From Brevundimonas sp. UBA4609 (GTDB lineage: Bacteria > Pseudomonadota > Alphaproteobacteria > Caulobacterales > Caulobacteraceae), in the NCBI GenBank assembly GCA_002386585.1, contig DGIZ01000229.1, positions 1 through 7,011 on the forward strand: 7,011 nt of DNA, written 5' to 3'. Below, piece by piece: positions 5,520 through 7,011 of this stretch (the first letter of the stretch is position 1; every line of letters begins with the position of its first letter). The position numbers and the translations under genes are program-made. Below the pieces are notes generated by a model, which was given only the letters and a program-made list of their open reading frames with translations, was not told where the DNA came from and did not search any database.

Positions 5520-6377
5520 ATGCGACCGATGGCATGGGCAGGTTGGATGATCGCGGCGGTCGCCCCGACGACCGTCTTCGCCATGCCCCAGACCATGGTC
5601 GAAGGCTCCGTCGCCGCACGTGGCGGCGACGCCGTCCGGTTCGAGGACGCCGCGGCCCGGCTGGACAGCCGCCTGCCCTTCTCGACCGAACCTGACGCCG
5701 CCTTCGGCGCCCCGGTGCAGTTCAACGATGTCGCCCGACTGAGCGCCGATGAGGGCGAGTTGCGCCAGGAAGCCTGGTTCGCCGGGGATGGCTTCACCGA
5801 CCGGTTGCGCATCGTCACCACGGGCGAACTGCGCCGCGCCGACGGCGCGCCCCTGCCGCCGCGCGCCCTCGACCCGGCCGCCTTCTCGGGCGAGAGCTAC
5901 GATGTCACCTATACGCGCGGCTGGACGGCGGCGAAGGGCCGCACGGCCTCGGGGCTGGAAGTATCGCTGACGCCCCACGCCGGCTTCGGGGTCGGCAGCG
6001 ACGGCCCCTCGGCCGAGGCGGGCGCCACCCTGCGCATCGGCGAGGGCCTGGACCGCCTGGCCCCCAACGGCGACGAGGCCTTCGGCGAGCGCCCGCGCTG
6101 GTATCTGTACGCGGCAGGCTCCAAGCGGGCGGTCGGCTACAATTTCGCGCGCACGCGCGACGGCGACTTCGCGCGTTCGGGCGTCAGCCAGGACGCCGGC
6201 GCCTATCTCGGCGACGCCTCCATCGGCGTGGCCTATCGCCGAGGCGCGGTGCAAAGCTCCTTCGGCGTCGTCTATCGCGAGATCGAGGCCAAGGGCCTGC
6301 GCGGCTATCAGGGCATCAACACGGACGTGTCGGAAGGCCTGGTGGCCTTCCAACTGACGATCCGCCCCCGCGAATAG
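5520..6377 (+). CDS. Probable outer-membrane LpxR/DUF2219-family protein (lipid A-modifier-like)
   Basis: The 285-residue exported protein starts with a clear signal peptide (MRPMAWAGWMIAAVAPTTVFA, with probable cleavage after Ala21). The rest alternates charged and hydrophobic residues in short beta-like strands, as in an outer-membrane barrel. The C-terminal third resembles LpxR/DUF2219: RWYLYAAGSKRAVGYNFA (193-210), a short DG loop, GDASIGVAYRRGAVQSSFGVVYREIEA around 231-257, and a final strand LVAFQLTIRP. LpxR is a 3'-O-deacylase that removes an acyloxyacyl chain from lipid A in the outer membrane. However, I do not see the family's N-terminal Asn-Asp active-site strand (the 'GNDR.YTNG'-type motif), so catalytic activity is uncertain and it may be a diverged barrel. 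It follows nrdA after a hairpin and a 161-bp gap, so it is probably transcribed separately, though read-through is possible. It is convergent with the GGT gene. Confidence 0.62.
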   Translation: MRPMAWAGWMIAAVAPTTVFAMPQTMVEGSVAARGGDAVRFEDAAARLDSRLPFSTEPDAAFGAPVQFNDVARLSADEGELRQEAWFAGDGFTDRLRIVTTGELRRADGAPLPPRALDPAAFSGESYDVTYTRGWTAAKGRTASGLEVSLTPHAGFGVGSDGPSAEAGATLRIGEGLDRLAPNGDEAFGERPRWYLYAAGSKRAVGYNFARTRDGDFARSGVSQDAGAYLGDASIGVAYRRGAVQSSFGVVYREIEAKGLRGYQGINTDVSEGLVAFQLTIRPRE

Positions 6378-6387
6378 GCTCGCCGCC

Positions 6388-7011
6388 CTACTGCGTCCGC
6401 GCCACGCCTTCGCGGCGGCTGTCGGCGGCTCCGTCCCAACGCCCGTTCCGCCACAAGCCCCCATGCAGGCCGGAGGTTTCGGTCGTGTTGGGTTGCAAGG
6501 CGACGCCGCGCGCCGCCATGCCTTCGCGCACGGCCGCGGGGAAGCCCTCGGTGTCGGCGCCGAAGCCGTCCCCCTTGGCCACCAGGTTCGGCAGGTCGAA
6601 CGCCTGTTGCAGCGGCAGCCCCCAGGCCAGGGCGCCGATCAGAGCCTTGGCGTTATAGGCCAGGATGGACGAACCGCCCGGCGAGCCCAGCGCCCCGACC
6701 AGCCGCCCTTCGCGATCCAGGATCAAGGCCGGCGACATGGACGAACGCGGCCGCTTGCCCGCCGCCACGGCGTTGGCCGCCAGCGTGCCGTCCGACGCCG
6801 TGGGGACCAGTGAGAAGTCGGTCAGCTGATTGTTCAGGAAGAAACCGCCCGCCATCCGGCCCGAACCGAACAGGCTCTCGACCGTGGTGGTCATGCTGAC
6901 GGCGTTCCCTTGGGCGTCCGCCACGACCAGATGCGACGTCCCCGCCGGTTCGCGCGTGGCGTCCGCGCCGACGTTCGGCGCTCCGGCCGGAACGCCATAG
7001 GGCGCCGCGCC
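6388..7011 (-). CDS. ggt: Gamma-glutamyltransferase, C-terminal part (small subunit)
   Basis: The frame is open from the right edge to TAG 6390-6388, giving 207 codons; the large-subunit part lies beyond the window. GGT hydrolyses or transfers the gamma-glutamyl group of glutathione and related compounds, usually in the periplasm, after self-cleavage of the precursor. The catalytic N-terminal nucleophile is visible as Thr25 of the partial frame (codon 6939-6937) in GTSHLVV, matching the E. coli TTHFSVV cleavage site. Downstream are FGSGRMAGGFFLNNQLTDFS at 48-67 (substrate-binding Asn, Gln and Asp), RPRSSMSP at 87-94 with oxyanion-hole Ser90-Ser91, and GSPGGS at 109-114. The mature small subunit would be 183 residues, close to the approximately 190 of E. 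coli. No frameshift is seen. The GTG at 6924 is internal (Val30), not a start. Its stop lies 10 bp from that of the convergent LpxR-like gene. Confidence 0.93.
   Translation of the reverse strand, partial: GAAPYGVPAGAPNVGADATREPAGTSHLVVADAQGNAVSMTTTVESLFGSGRMAGGFFLNNQLTDFSLVPTASDGTLAANAVAAGKRPRSSMSPALILDREGRLVGALGSPGGSSILAYNAKALIGALAWGLPLQQAFDLPNLVAKGDGFGADTEGFPAAVREGMAARGVALQPNTTETSGLHGGLWRNGRWDGAADSRREGVARTQ

Noticed and set aside
5496..6464. 322-codon minus-strand frame opposite the LpxR-like gene
   Set aside because: It is antisense, Ala/Gly/Arg-rich and without motifs, and it overlaps the end of ggt. The plus strand has a signal peptide and a strong Shine-Dalgarno.
6388..6924. Separate short gene starting at GTG 6924
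   Set aside because: The frame continues upstream to the window edge and includes the conserved catalytic threonine region of GGT, so 6924 is internal.
1..7011. Mobile element, CRISPR array, toxin-antitoxin pair, tRNA/rRNA or novel defence system
   Set aside because: No transposase, integrase, spaced repeat array, paired small genes or RNA gene was found. All the long coding frames fit known housekeeping, envelope or sensor families.

Overview
The window is GC-rich and densely coding. Gene content, codon use and protein style suggest an alphaproteobacterium of the Caulobacterales, most likely Brevundimonas. This placement is inferred from the look of the proteins (a short class I NrdA, an LpxR-family protein next to it, and a MASE1-type sensor), not from a marker gene. 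No mobile element, CRISPR array, rRNA or tRNA is visible. I do not see a new defence, secretion or biosynthetic system. Bases 1-14 exactly match the end of the Illumina TruSeq adapter, so the left edge looks like an untrimmed contig end.

Layout. The left half (1-3196) is all on the minus strand. Read in the direction of transcription it holds a PAP2-family membrane phosphatase (3196-2459), an acetyl-CoA hydrolase/CoA-transferase family enzyme (2376-1057) with a strong terminator right after its stop, and the N-terminal 324 codons of a MASE1-type membrane sensor (984 down to the contig edge). An unusual nested inverted repeat fills the 82-bp gap between the phosphatase and the CoA-transferase. 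A 272-bp divergent control region (3197-3468) separates this block from nrdA on the plus strand (3469-5358). It carries a tandem pair of NrdR-box-like sites, a hairpin, two TGTGATCA repeats and two GANTC sites. After nrdA come a long hairpin and a plus-strand gene for a probable outer-membrane protein of the LpxR/DUF2219 type (5520-6377). That gene converges, with only a 10-bp gap, on the 3' end of a minus-strand gamma-glutamyltransferase gene (6388 to beyond the right edge), of which essentially the whole small subunit is present.

Function. These look like unrelated housekeeping and envelope genes rather than one pathway: deoxyribonucleotide synthesis (nrdA), acyl-CoA/carboxylate exchange (CoA-transferase), lipid-phosphate hydrolysis (PAP2), outer-membrane lipid A biology (LpxR-like), glutathione or gamma-glutamyl turnover (GGT) and signal sensing (MASE1). 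The best supported regulatory inference is NrdR repression of nrdA. nrdA lacks the usual N-terminal ATP-cone, and no nrdB lies beside it. Long open frames antisense to several genes are GC-rich shadows and are not annotated.
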